Under the pieces are notes generated by a model, which did no database searches, was not told the DNA's origin, and saw nothing but the letters and a program-made list of their open reading frames with translations. A stretch of 14,060 bases of DNA from Palsa-461 sp040414865. GTDB lineage: Bacteria; Actinomycetota; Acidimicrobiia; Acidimicrobiales; RAAP-2. The position numbers and the translations under genes were made by a program. Every line of letters begins with the position of its first letter. Within the stretch, counting starts at the first letter, position 1. The DNA lies in contig JBEDUR010000135.1 of the NCBI GenBank assembly GCA_040414865.1, positions 1 to 14,060 of the forward strand. The letters run 5' to 3'. This document shows, piece after piece, positions 1 through 7,947 of this stretch.

Positions 1-768
1 GAGGTGACGCTCAAGCTCTACCCGAGGCCCGAGCACGCCGCGACCGTGCTGGCCCCCTTCCCCACCTTGGAGGCGATCACCCGGGCGGTGCCGCGCATCG
101 TGGAGCGCGGCCTCGGACCACGGGTCCTCGAATACCTCGATGCCGCCACGATGCAGGCCATCTGTGCCGATGCCGGCGTTGAGCTCGGGGTGCCCGAGGA
201 CGTCCGCCACGGGGCGAGCGCGTATCTCATCGTGGTGCTCGAGTCCTCGCTCGGCGAGCGACTCGAGGCCGACACGGCCGAGCTGGCGTCGCTCCTCGAG
301 GCCTTGGGGTCTCTCGAGGTCTTCGTGCTCCCGTCGCAGGCCGCCAGCCAGCTGATCGTGGCTCGGGAGCGGGCGTTCTTCGTGGCCAAGGCGGCCGGGG
401 CGAACGAGCTCATCGACGTGGTCATCCCCCGGTCGGCCATGCACGCGTACTTGTCCGACGTCAATGTCGTGGCCGAGAAGTTTGGCTCCTACATCGGCGG
501 GTGCGGGCACGTCGGCGACGGCAACGTGCACCTGTCGGTCTTCCAGCCGGACCCCGAGCGCTGTGAACAGACGGTCCGTGCCGTTCTCGAGCTGGGCATC
601 GGCCACGGCGGCGCCATCAGCGGTGAGCACGGGATCGGCACCGCCAAGCGGAGGCACTTCTTGGAGCTCGAGGACCCGGTGAAGGTTGCCCTCATGCGGA
701 GGATCAAGGCTGCCTTCGACCCTCGGGGGATCCTCGGTCCGGGGCGCATCTTCGACGCCGAGTCCTGA
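1..768 (+). CDS. FAD-linked oxidase, C-terminal part (GlcD / D-lactate dehydrogenase family), 5' partial
   Basis: This is the C-terminal cap and substrate domain of a flavoprotein of the glycolate oxidase GlcD / D-lactate dehydrogenase type, which oxidises 2-hydroxy acids to 2-oxo acids. The reading frame is open from base 1, so the gene almost certainly starts outside the window and the GTG at base 4 is not a start. About 255 codons remain of a family that is usually 450-500 residues, so the N-terminal FAD-binding PP-loop domain is missing. Diagnostic motifs near the end are GCGHVGDGNVHLSVF, the conserved HxGDGNxH flavin/metal-site motif, followed by GGAISGEHGIGTAKR, another hallmark, and a PRGILGPGRIF-type tail. 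The exact substrate cannot be told. The gene runs toward the minus-strand gene ending at 799, with a 30-base gap. Confidence 0.93.
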   Translation, partial: EVTLKLYPRPEHAATVLAPFPTLEAITRAVPRIVERGLGPRVLEYLDAATMQAICADAGVELGVPEDVRHGASAYLIVVLESSLGERLEADTAELASLLEALGSLEVFVLPSQAASQLIVARERAFFVAKAAGANELIDVVIPRSAMHAYLSDVNVVAEKFGSYIGGCGHVGDGNVHLSVFQPDPERCEQTVRAVLELGIGHGGAISGEHGIGTAKRRHFLELEDPVKVALMRRIKAAFDPRGILGPGRIFDAES

Positions 769-798
769 TCGCCGGCCGCCTCGTTCCCGGTCCGAGGC

Positions 799-1017
799 TC
801 AGCGGGGCCGTTCGGGGTCTCGACCGCCCATGTGCCATCCCTGGCAATAGGGGCACTGGTAGACGTTGAGCGCCGTCTTGGCCTCGGTGCGTCGCTCGGC
901 CGCCGCATCCAGCGCGTCTTCGCGCGACGGGTAGCGAACTTTTGGCTGGCCGTCGCGGCGCCAGTGGGACGAGTCGAGGCGCAGCTCGCGCTCGGGCCGT
1001 CGCCGGCGGCGGGGCAC
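799..1017 (-). CDS. Small Arg-rich protein with C-terminal CPYC...WH zinc-ribbon-like motif
   Basis: I do not recognise a named family, but this 72-residue frame looks genuine. It starts with a Arg-rich stretch (residues 3-7) and has a polar alpha-helical middle (YPSREDALDAAAERRTEAKT). It ends in a compact motif YQCPYCQGWHMG, where Cys55, Cys58 and His62 could bind a metal. Similar short actinobacterial and phage proteins with 'Y-x-CPxC-x-x-WH' tails exist as uncharacterised proteins (knowledge, not a search result). I chose the GTG at 1017 because it lies 8 bases after the stop of the methyltransferase gene, giving a tight two-gene unit. The frame continues open far upstream inside the methyltransferase, but that part reads as an antisense-like Arg/Pro shadow. 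A role in nucleic-acid or ribosome binding would be inference only. Confidence 0.7.
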   Translation of the reverse strand: MPRRRRRPERELRLDSSHWRRDGQPKVRYPSREDALDAAAERRTEAKTALNVYQCPYCQGWHMGGRDPERPR

Positions 1018-1025
1018 GCTCGGGC

Positions 1026-1838
1026 TTACCGCGCCCGGCCTTGCCGGGACCCCGCCTTGCGACCCCTGTCCGGCTTGAGGGCCCGGGTGACGAGGAACCC
1101 TGGGAAGTAAGGCACGGTGATGTCGTCCTCTTCGTGGTAGTCCTCGTACAGGCCGGTGAGCACGAAGCCGGCCTCGAGCTGGCCGCCGATCTGATCCTCG
1201 AGAGAGTGACCGAAGCACAGCGGCTCGTCGGGCTCCAGGTATCGGGTGCGCTCGGCCGCGCTGAGCGAGGTCATGTCGGAGTAGGGCACCGAGTAGCGGA
1301 GCTCGAGGATGCCCTCTCGCTCCTTGTCTCGGTCGAAGCAGAAGAGGAGGGGGTTGGCGAACCCCGACAGGAGCGCCCCGCCGGGCCTGAGCACCCGGTA
1401 GCACTCCTGCCACACGGGCACGACCACCTCGGAGAAGCAGTTCGAGCACGGGTGCACGATCAGCGCGAACCGTTCGTCGGCGAATGAGGACAAGTCAGCC
1501 ATGTCGCCGAGAACCGTCTCGATCTTGAGGCCCTCGCGCTCGGCCACCCGTTGGTCCTGGGCCAATTGCGCCGGGGAGTTGTCGAAGACCGTGACCCGGG
1601 CGCCGGCCGCGGCCAGGATGGGGCCCTGCTGGCCGCCGCCCGAGGCGAGGCAGAGGACCGGGGTCCGGCTCAGGGAGCCGAACCACCCGCGCGGCACCGG
1701 TCGATGCGGGGTGAGGATGATGCTCCAGTCACCCGCCCGGGCCCGGGCGATCTCTTCGGGGCCGACCGGCAGGGTCCAGCGGTTCCCGTTGGCCACCTCC
1801 TGGTCCCAGGCCAGGCGGTTGTGCGCTGTCGCGTCCAC
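1026..1838 (-). CDS. Class I SAM-dependent methyltransferase
   Basis: A stand-alone Rossmann-fold methyltransferase, 270 residues from the chosen start. In order: an N-terminal block AHNRLAWDQEVANGNRWTLPV typical of a subgroup of uncharacterised bacterial methyltransferases, SAM motif I as LCLASGGGQQG (residues about 62-72), an acidic motif II VFDNS with the aspartate expected to hold the ribose, a GDMADLS motif, and the usual LRPGG turn around residue 150. The substrate is unknown. The frame is open to an ATG at 1937 (303 residues), but the extra 33 residues are Arg-rich and that ATG has AGGGG directly abutting it. The GTG at 1838 instead has a TAGGGT box 7 bases upstream and begins where family homology begins. 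The small CPxC protein follows after 8 bases. Confidence 0.88.
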   Translation of the reverse strand: MDATAHNRLAWDQEVANGNRWTLPVGPEEIARARAGDWSIILTPHRPVPRGWFGSLSRTPVLCLASGGGQQGPILAAAGARVTVFDNSPAQLAQDQRVAEREGLKIETVLGDMADLSSFADERFALIVHPCSNCFSEVVVPVWQECYRVLRPGGALLSGFANPLLFCFDRDKEREGILELRYSVPYSDMTSLSAAERTRYLEPDEPLCFGHSLEDQIGGQLEAGFVLTGLYEDYHEEDDITVPYFPGFLVTRALKPDRGRKAGSRQGRAR

Positions 1839-1845
1839 CCGGCGC

Positions 1846-1851
1846 ACCCTA
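1846..1851 (-). promoter_or_regulatory. Putative -10 box (TAGGGT) for leaderless methyltransferase transcript
   Basis: TAGGGT on the minus strand ends 7 bases before the GTG at 1838. An actinobacterial TANNNT -10 box at this distance would place the first transcribed base at or next to the start codon. No clear -35 hexamer was seen. Confidence 0.4.
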
Positions 1852-1950
1852 CCGATCCGCAGGCTGCCGGAACGCTTCAATGCTCGGCGCCCTGCGCGGG
1901 CCACGTGCTCACCGGCCCTGATCGGCAGGTTCGGCATCCCCTGATCGGCT

Positions 1951-2850
1951 TCAGCCCGCGGTGCCGGCCACCTGTGGGGTCGGTCCGGTGATGACCCGTT
2001 GGGGGTGCGAGTAGACGACGCAGGTCCCCTCCCGCACGAACCCCACCAGGGTGATCCCGACCTCCTCAGCTAGGGACGCGGCCAAACTGGTCGGTCCGGA
2101 GACCGCCGCGATGAGACCGACCCCGGCCCGGGCGGCCTTCTGCACGATCTCGAAGGAGACCCGTCCGCTGACAACCAGCGCCGCATCGACGAGGGGATGG
2201 TGCCGCTCCAGGAGCGCCCAGCCAACCACCTTGTCCACTGCGTTGTGGCGCCCGACGTCCTCCCGGATGACCAGAGGGATCCCGTCCGCGTCCACCAGGG
2301 CGGCACCGTGCACCGAGCCGGTCGCCTCGAAGGTCCGCTGGCCGGCCCGCAGGACGTCAGGCAGCCGGGTGAGGACCCCGACCGCCATAGCCGGCCCCTC
2401 ACCGATGGCCGGATAGCCGAGGCTCTGCAGGGCCTCGATGGAGGCCGTGCCGCGCACCACGCACGAGCTCGAGGTCAGGGTCAGGCGCTCCTGAAGACCG
2501 TGCTGGGGCGGGAGCCGCAGGCCGGCGGTCACGACATTGAATTGCTGATCGCCGCCCAGGGCGGCATCGACGCAGTAGCTGATCTTGTCGATGTCGTCCG
2601 CGCGTTCGACGAGACCTTCGGCCAGCAGCCATCCGGCGACCAGCTCGATGTCATTGCCCGGGGTCCGCATGGTCACGGTCAGCGTGCTCGGTCCATCGGG
2701 GGCGTCGAGGCGGATCTCGAGGGGTTCCTCGATGGCGAGCCGGTCGGGCCTGCCGGTCAGCCGGTTGTCCCGGGGCTCGTGGACAAGGACCCGACGGGCT
2801 CTCGGCGGACCACCGTCCTGGCGCCGGGGCGGTGGCGCTCCGAGTGCCAT
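1951..2850 (-). CDS. fdhD: Formate dehydrogenase accessory sulfurtransferase FdhD, atypical Cys loop
   Basis: FdhD carries sulfur from a cysteine desulfurase to the bis-MGD molybdenum cofactor and is needed for active formate dehydrogenases. The 299-residue product has the family blocks in order: EEPLEIRL (41-48), MRTPGNDIELVAGWLLAEG (61-79), IREDVGRHNAVDKVVG (195-210), VVSGRVSFEIVQKAARAG (226-243) and the SGPTSLA block (251-257). The sulfur-transfer loop, normally SSCGVCGK, reads SSCVVRGT. Cys130 is kept, but the second cysteine is Arg133 and the first glycine is Val131. The start at 2850 is supported by a TAGGCT box exactly 6 bases upstream. No formate dehydrogenase gene lies in this window, so the partner is elsewhere or the protein has drifted. 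The gene is divergent from the flavin reductase at 2910; the methyltransferase lies downstream in the same orientation. Confidence 0.95.
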   Translation of the reverse strand: MALGAPPPRRQDGGPPRARRVLVHEPRDNRLTGRPDRLAIEEPLEIRLDAPDGPSTLTVTMRTPGNDIELVAGWLLAEGLVERADDIDKISYCVDAALGGDQQFNVVTAGLRLPPQHGLQERLTLTSSSCVVRGTASIEALQSLGYPAIGEGPAMAVGVLTRLPDVLRAGQRTFEATGSVHGAALVDADGIPLVIREDVGRHNAVDKVVGWALLERHHPLVDAALVVSGRVSFEIVQKAARAGVGLIAAVSGPTSLAASLAEEVGITLVGFVREGTCVVYSHPQRVITGPTPQVAGTAG

Positions 2851-2856
2851 GGTCCC

Positions 2857-2862
2857 AGCCTA
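2857..2862 (-). promoter_or_regulatory. Putative -10 box (TAGGCT) for fdhD
   Basis: TAGGCT on the minus strand sits 6 bases ahead of the fdhD ATG, the spacing expected for a leaderless mRNA. It lies in the 59-base divergent interval shared with the flavin reductase promoter. No convincing -35 element was seen. Confidence 0.45.
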
Positions 2863-2895
2863 TGGGCGCTCCGGGGGTCTTGGGGAGCCCGCCGG

Positions 2896-2901
2896 TACGA
2901 T
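2896..2901 (+). promoter_or_regulatory. Putative -10 box (TACGAT) for the flavin reductase gene
   Basis: TACGAT ends 8 bases ahead of the ATG at 2910, consistent with transcription starting at or just before the A of the start codon. No Shine-Dalgarno sequence precedes that ATG, which supports a leaderless start. Confidence 0.45.
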
Positions 2902-2909
2902 GCCGAGCC

Positions 2910-3392
2910 ATGCCCCCAGCGAGCATCGACGAGGCCAAGTTCAAGGAGGTGCTCGGTCACTTCGCGAGTGGGGTGACCGTGGTCACCGCTGCGGCCGAGG
3001 AGCCGGTGGGGTTCACCTGCCAGGCCTTCGCCGCCCTGTCCCTCGAGCCACCCATGGTCTTGCTCGCCCCGGGGAAGAGCTCCACCAGCTGGCCCAGAAT
3101 CGCCCGGGCGGGGGCGTTCTGCGTGAACATCCTGGCGTCGGACCAGGAGGCCCTGGCCCGCTCATTCGCCGTCTCGGGCGGCGACAAGTTCACTGGGGTG
3201 GCCTGGGAGCGTGGTGTGGCCACCGAAGCTCCGATGCTCGAGGGCGCGATCGCCTGGGTGGAGTGCGCCCTCGAGCAGATCTTCGACGCCGGCGACCACG
3301 AACTGGTCACCGGGAGGGTGCTCACGCTCGGCATCGGCCAAGGCCAACCGCTCCTCTTCTACCGGGGTGGTTTCGGCACCTTCTCCGCCTGA
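2910..3392 (+). CDS. Flavin reductase family protein (FMN-binding split barrel)
   Basis: A 160-residue protein of the HpaC/NtaB-type flavin reductase family. These enzymes reduce FMN or FAD with NAD(P)H and hand it to a partner monooxygenase, while some relatives are themselves oxidoreductases. Family blocks seen are FKEVLGHFASGVTVVTA (11-27), GFTCQAFAALSLEPPMVLLAPGKS (34-57, the flavin-binding strand region), FCVNILASDQEALARSFA (70-87), the H-E block GDHELVTGRV (128-137) and the C-terminal PLLFYRGGFGTF. The length matches the family. The frame opens further upstream (2832), but those residues overlap the divergent promoter, and the ATG at 2910 fits homology and a -10 box 8 bases upstream. 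The luciferase-like monooxygenase at 5707-4319 is a possible user of its reduced flavin (inference). Confidence 0.92.
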   Translation: MPPASIDEAKFKEVLGHFASGVTVVTAAAEEPVGFTCQAFAALSLEPPMVLLAPGKSSTSWPRIARAGAFCVNILASDQEALARSFAVSGGDKFTGVAWERGVATEAPMLEGAIAWVECALEQIFDAGDHELVTGRVLTLGIGQGQPLLFYRGGFGTFSA

Positions 3393-3412
3393 GAGCGAGT
3401 CGGCACCGTCGG

Positions 3413-3443
3413 TTGGGCACCTTCCGATGGCCGCTGCTAGCGT
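3413..3443 (+). promoter_or_regulatory. Candidate promoter for the SDR gene (TTGGGC-N19-TAGCGT)
   Basis: In the 112-base gap after the flavin reductase, TTGGGC (3413-3418) and TAGCGT (3438-3443) are separated by 19 bases, slightly long. The implied transcript starts near 3450 and has a leader of about 55 bases containing the Shine-Dalgarno at 3492-3497. Confidence 0.3.
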
Positions 3444-3504
3444 GCCTCTGAACAGGGATTTTGTAACCGAGAGGGCATTTGGCCCAGCCAGGGAGGTGGC
3501 GGCG

Positions 3505-4311
<807 letters not shown>

Positions 4312-4318
4312 GCCCGGC

Positions 4319-5707
4319 TTAGGAGGGCGGGGCGCCCCCGGGCCGATTGCGGCCGCCGATCAGCGGGACCTTGCCGAGGGCCCGCTCGTTGGCGACCTCC
4401 TCCATGTGGGCGAGGAACTCGTCGGTGCCGGAGCGCTCGGCCGCCGCCCGGGGCATGGCCGGGAAGGCGTAGTCCGGGGAGGGCAGCGGAGGGTGGTCGT
4501 CGGCGGGCTTGCGGGCCAGCACCTTCTCGACGATCGGGGCCAGGCGGGCCTCCTTCTCGGCGCTGAGCTTCTCGTCACGTTCGGCGAACTCGGGGAGGAC
4601 TTTCGTCCCGAACAGCTCGAGGCTCTCCATGATGTCCTCGTGCCGGTTCCGCCCCGCCTGGCTGACGAAGACCACTTGGTCGACGCCGAGCTCTTCGTAG
4701 CGGCGGAGGTACTCGCGGATCTGCTCGGGGGTGCCCACCGAGCCCCGGAGGCCGCTGACCCCGGCCTCGACGGCACGCGCCCCGAGCCGTTCGGGGTTCT
4801 GGGCCGCCCGTCGGACGGCCTCGGGGTCGTAGCCCTGCTCCGCCCGACGGCGTTCGAACTCACTCCACACGTCGGTCACCCCGGGCCGGTGCTCGCCGAA
4901 CAGGTAGTAGTGACCGAGCGAGTAGCCGAAGAAGTTGGCTCCGGCCGTCCCGCGCTCGATCGCCTGCTCCTCGGTCGGTGCGCACATGAAGGTGGTCACC
5001 GCGGCCACGTTGGGATTGACGGTGTCACCGATCGGGACACCCTCGCGCTCGAAGGTCTCGTAGTAGTCGCCCACCCAGTGCTGGGCCTCCTCGGGGTCGA
5101 TGAAGGCGAAGGTGAGCGCGCCGATGCCCTTCTGCGCGGCCAGGTGAATGGTGTCGCGGCGGCTGCAGGCCACCCACACCGGCGGGTGGGGCTGCTGGCG
5201 GGGTTTGGGCACGACATTGCGGGGCGGCATGGTGACCCAGTCACCGGCATGGCCCGTGAAGGGAGTCTCGGTCATGCACCGCAGGGCCACCCGCAGCCCC
5301 TCCTCCCACATCGCCCGCTTCTGCGACGGGTCGATGAGGAACCCGCCGAGCTCGGCCTCGGAACCGGCCTCGCCGCTGCCGAACTGGGCCCGGCCGTCCG
5401 AGACGAGGTCCAAGGTGGCGATCCGTTCGGCCACCCGGGCCGGGTGATTGAACGGCGGGGGTGTCTGGACGATCCCGTGCCCGAGCTTGATCCGGGTGGT
5501 CCGCTGCGACACTGCGGCCAGGAACACCTCGGGCGCTGAGGAGTGGCTGTATTCCTCCAAGAAGTGGTGCTCGACCTCCCAGACACAGTCGAACCCGAGC
5601 TTGTCGGCCAGCTCGCACTGCTCGAGCGCGTTCTGGAGCAGATGGAACTCGGATTCTTCCTCCCAGGGCCGCGGGAGCTGGTGCTCGTAGAAGATGCCGA
5701 ACTTCAC
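4319..5707 (-). CDS. LLM class flavin-dependent oxidoreductase (luciferase-like monooxygenase)
   Basis: A 462-residue bacterial-luciferase-like enzyme that uses FMNH2 or F420H2 to oxidise an unknown organic substrate. The TIM-barrel family pattern is clear: MKFGIFYEHQLPRPW at the N-terminus, LADKLGFDCVWEVEHHF (33-49), LGHGIVQTPPPFNHPARVAERIATLD (75-100), VSDGRAQFGSG (102-112), PPVWVACSRRDTIHLAAQKGIG in the middle, and a conserved GSVGTPEQIREYLRRYEELGVDQVVF block. About 90 residues follow the barrel as a charged tail, longer than the 330-370 of simple members. The start is the GTG at 5707, which overlaps the TGA of the upstream SDR as GTGA, so translation is probably coupled. It is the last gene of the acyl-CoA dehydrogenase operon. 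Cofactor choice cannot be decided by eye. Confidence 0.93.
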   Translation of the reverse strand: MKFGIFYEHQLPRPWEEESEFHLLQNALEQCELADKLGFDCVWEVEHHFLEEYSHSSAPEVFLAAVSQRTTRIKLGHGIVQTPPPFNHPARVAERIATLDLVSDGRAQFGSGEAGSEAELGGFLIDPSQKRAMWEEGLRVALRCMTETPFTGHAGDWVTMPPRNVVPKPRQQPHPPVWVACSRRDTIHLAAQKGIGALTFAFIDPEEAQHWVGDYYETFEREGVPIGDTVNPNVAAVTTFMCAPTEEQAIERGTAGANFFGYSLGHYYLFGEHRPGVTDVWSEFERRRAEQGYDPEAVRRAAQNPERLGARAVEAGVSGLRGSVGTPEQIREYLRRYEELGVDQVVFVSQAGRNRHEDIMESLELFGTKVLPEFAERDEKLSAEKEARLAPIVEKVLARKPADDHPPLPSPDYAFPAMPRAAAERSGTDEFLAHMEEVANERALGKVPLIGGRNRPGGAPPS

Positions 5708-6627
5708 GAGGTCGCCGGCCGCCGCTCGCCACTCATGGCCGCATTGGGGGCGGCCTTCTCGACCAGGTCGGGGACCACCTTGCCCAGCTCGGCTGGGTCC
5801 CAGCGGTCACCCTTGTCGACGCCGGGCCCGGCGTGCCAACCCTCGGCCACGCTGATCCGGCCGCCGGAGACGTTGAAGACCCGGCCGGTGATTCCGGCCG
5901 ACTCGGTGGAACCCAGCCAGACGACCAGCGGAGCCACGTTGTCGGGAGATCGGGCGTCGAACTCGTCGGGCTTCACCTCGGGCCGGTCGGGCCGGAGGTT
6001 GGACGTCATCCGGGTGAGTGCGCCGGGAGCGATGGCGTTGGCGGTCACCCCGTAGCGACCCAGCTCGATGGCGGCGATGATCGTGAAGGCGGCGATCCCG
6101 GCCTTGGCCGCTCCGTAGTTGGTCTGCCCGGCGTTGCCGTAGATGCCCGACGCGGAGCTGGTGTTGATGATCCGGGCGTCGTTGGTCTCCCCCGCCTTCG
6201 CCCGCTCCCGCCAATAGGCGGCGGCGTGGTGGGCCGGTGCATACGTGCCTCGCAGGTGGACCCGGATGACCGCGTCCCACTCCTCGGGGGTCATGTTGAT
6301 GAGCATGCGGTCCCGCAGGATCCCTGCATTGTTGACGAGGACGTCGAGACCACCGAAGGTCGAGACGGCCGACTCGATCAGCCGCCTGGCCCCGTCGAAG
6401 TCGCTGATGTCATCGCCGTTGGCGATGGCCTCGCCGCCCATGTCCTTGATGGCGGCCACAACCTCGTTGGCCGGGCTGGTGTCGGCCCCGCTGCCGTCCA
6501 CGCTGCCGCCGAGGTCGTTCACGACGACCTTGGCGCCTTGGCTGGCGAACTCGAGGGCGTGGGATCGGCCGATGCCTCGTCCTGCCCCGGTGACGATGAC
6601 GATCCGTCCGTCACAGATTCCGGCCAT
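5704..6627 (-). CDS. SDR family oxidoreductase, MFE-2-like 3-hydroxyacyl-CoA dehydrogenase type
   Basis: A 307-residue SDR resembling the dehydrogenase domain of peroxisomal multifunctional enzyme type 2 and its actinobacterial stand-alone relatives, which oxidise (3R)-hydroxyacyl-CoA. The glycine motif is TGAGRGIG (13-20), followed by the typical VVVNDLGGSVDGSG stretch (35-47), where Asp38 favours NAD. NNAG is at 99-102, with catalytic Ser158 (TSSASG), Tyr171 and Lys175 (YGAAK). The feature NNAGILRDRMLINMTPEEWDAVIRVHL matches this subgroup closely. The ATG at 6627 is preceded by AGGAGG five bases away. It sits 54 bases after the acyl-CoA dehydrogenase stop and overlaps the monooxygenase by four bases. 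Context suggests the hydroxyacyl-CoA step of a beta-oxidation-like pathway; this is inferred from family and neighbours. Confidence 0.93.
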   Translation of the reverse strand: MAGICDGRIVIVTGAGRGIGRSHALEFASQGAKVVVNDLGGSVDGSGADTSPANEVVAAIKDMGGEAIANGDDISDFDGARRLIESAVSTFGGLDVLVNNAGILRDRMLINMTPEEWDAVIRVHLRGTYAPAHHAAAYWRERAKAGETNDARIINTSSASGIYGNAGQTNYGAAKAGIAAFTIIAAIELGRYGVTANAIAPGALTRMTSNLRPDRPEVKPDEFDARSPDNVAPLVVWLGSTESAGITGRVFNVSGGRISVAEGWHAGPGVDKGDRWDPAELGKVVPDLVEKAAPNAAMSGERRPATS

Positions 6628-6636
6628 GTTGTCCTC

Positions 6637-6658
6637 CTGTGTTCGTTCTGTGTTCGTT
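6637..6658. repeat. Tandem 11-bp direct repeat in the acyl-CoA dehydrogenase/SDR gap
   Basis: The unit CTGTGTTCGTT occurs twice with no spacer (6637-6647 and 6648-6658) in the 54-base gap. On the coding (minus) strand the copy nearest the SDR runs straight into its AGGAGG ribosome binding site. Probably a local duplication; function unknown. Confidence 0.8.
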
Positions 6659-6681
6659 GCGGTTGGTGGGTCTCGGCGGCC

Positions 6682-7947
6682 TCACCGGGCCGTCCGGGTG
6701 TCTTCGTTCGAGGGGTCCTTGGGCAGGCCGAGCACGCGCTCGCCCACGATGTTGCGCTGGACCTGGGCGGTGCCCCCCCAGATCGTGACCGATCGGGTGC
6801 TCAGGAAGTCCGACTGCCAGCGGTCCGGCTGGTACTCATCAGGCTTCTGCTCCGGCATGACCATGGCGTCGGCTCCGCGGATGCCCATCAGGATCTCGGC
6901 GAACCGCTGGGCGTACTCGGACCAGAACATCTTGTTGATCGACGACGCCGGCCCCGGCTCCTTCTTGGCGATCACTTCCGAGAGGAGCCGGAGGCCCTGG
7001 AACCGCATGATCTCGGTGCGGGTGAACGCCCAGGCCAGATCCTGGCGGACGAGGGGATCGTTCTCCATTCCTCGCTTGCGCACCATGTCCACCGCGTCCC
7101 AGAACTGGCGGGTGTACTGGACGTGCTGGGTGGTCGCGTTGCCGCCCCGCTCGTTGCCGAGCGTGGTCATGGTCACTCGCCATCCGTTGTTCAGGCCGGC
7201 GATCACATTGAACAGCGGCGCCCGTGCCTCGGTGATGAAGGTCTGCGTGAACCCCGCGCCGCCGCTCATCTGCTTGATCGGGCTCAGCTCATAGCCATTG
7301 GAGGAACCGTCCTCCCGCTGCATAGGCACCAGCACGTAGGAGATCCCCTGGTGCTTCTCCACGTCGGGGTCGGTCCGGCAGAGGCAGAACATCATGTTGG
7401 CCATCTGGGCCCCCGAGGTCCACACCTTCTGTCCGGTGATCACGATCTCATCCCCGTCGACCACGCCTCGGGTCTTGAGCGAGGCCAGATCGCTGCCGGC
7501 GTCGGGTTCAGAGAACCCCTGGCAGTAGAGGTCGGTTCCGTCGATGATCCGGGGGAGGAAGTGCGCCTTCTGCTCGTCGGTGCCCCACACGATGATGGAC
7601 GGGCCGACCAGCCACTCGCCCATGCCGCGGGTGATCCGGGGCACACCCGCCCGGGCGAACTCCTCGTTCATGACCGCGACCTCGATCCCCGAGAGTCCCC
7701 GGCCGCCGTACGCCTCGGGCCATCCCACGCACAGGTAGCGCGCCTCGTGCAGCTTGTCCGCCCACTGGCGCCACTGGTCGCCCGTGCCCCGACCGCGCCG
7801 GCCTCGGCGAGGAGTCTCGGCCATCGAGTCCGCCTCGATCGACGCTTGGTCCTCGGGGTTGGGCTTGTTGGCCTCGAGCCACTCGCGCAGCTCGTCCCGG
7901 AAGGCCTTGGCCTTCGGGCCGAGGTCGAGCTCCATGGTGCTGGTCAC
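6682..7947 (-). CDS. Acyl-CoA dehydrogenase family protein (FadE type)
   Basis: An FAD enzyme introducing the alpha-beta double bond in an acyl-CoA, 421 residues from the chosen start. Visible are WPEAYGGRGLS (76-86), the FAD-region block QGFSEPDAGSDLASLKTRGVVDGDEIVITGQKVWTSGA (143-180), LGNERGG (263-269) and the C-terminal WGGTAQVQRNIVGERVLGLP (390-409). The MCAD-type catalytic glutamate of 'YEGT' is replaced (WGGT). In other FadE/IVD-like members the base sits in an earlier helix, and Glu266 of NERGG is a candidate. Residues 45-56 form an unusual Arg/Gly-rich insert. I chose the GTG at 7947: GAGGAGG lies 6-7 bases upstream and the GTG overlaps the stop of the preceding 37-codon ORF as GTGA. 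The ATG at 7935 is the alternative. The substrate is unknown. Confidence 0.93.
   Translation of the reverse strand: MTSTMELDLGPKAKAFRDELREWLEANKPNPEDQASIEADSMAETPRRGRRGRGTGDQWRQWADKLHEARYLCVGWPEAYGGRGLSGIEVAVMNEEFARAGVPRITRGMGEWLVGPSIIVWGTDEQKAHFLPRIIDGTDLYCQGFSEPDAGSDLASLKTRGVVDGDEIVITGQKVWTSGAQMANMMFCLCRTDPDVEKHQGISYVLVPMQREDGSSNGYELSPIKQMSGGAGFTQTFITEARAPLFNVIAGLNNGWRVTMTTLGNERGGNATTQHVQYTRQFWDAVDMVRKRGMENDPLVRQDLAWAFTRTEIMRFQGLRLLSEVIAKKEPGPASSINKMFWSEYAQRFAEILMGIRGADAMVMPEQKPDEYQPDRWQSDFLSTRSVTIWGGTAQVQRNIVGERVLGLPKDPSNEDTRTAR

Noticed and set aside
1839..1937. Extra 33 N-terminal residues for the methyltransferase from ATG 1937
   Set aside because: Arg-rich non-homologous stretch, ribosome binding bases directly abut the ATG, and the GTG at 1838 has a well-placed -10 box and matches the start of family similarity.
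2832..2909. Upstream start for the flavin reductase
   Set aside because: The added residues overlap the start of fdhD and the divergent promoter; family homology begins at 2910.
4312..4318. Terminator between the convergent SDR and monooxygenase genes
   Set aside because: Only 7 bases separate the stops and no hairpin is visible; any termination signal would have to lie within coding sequence.
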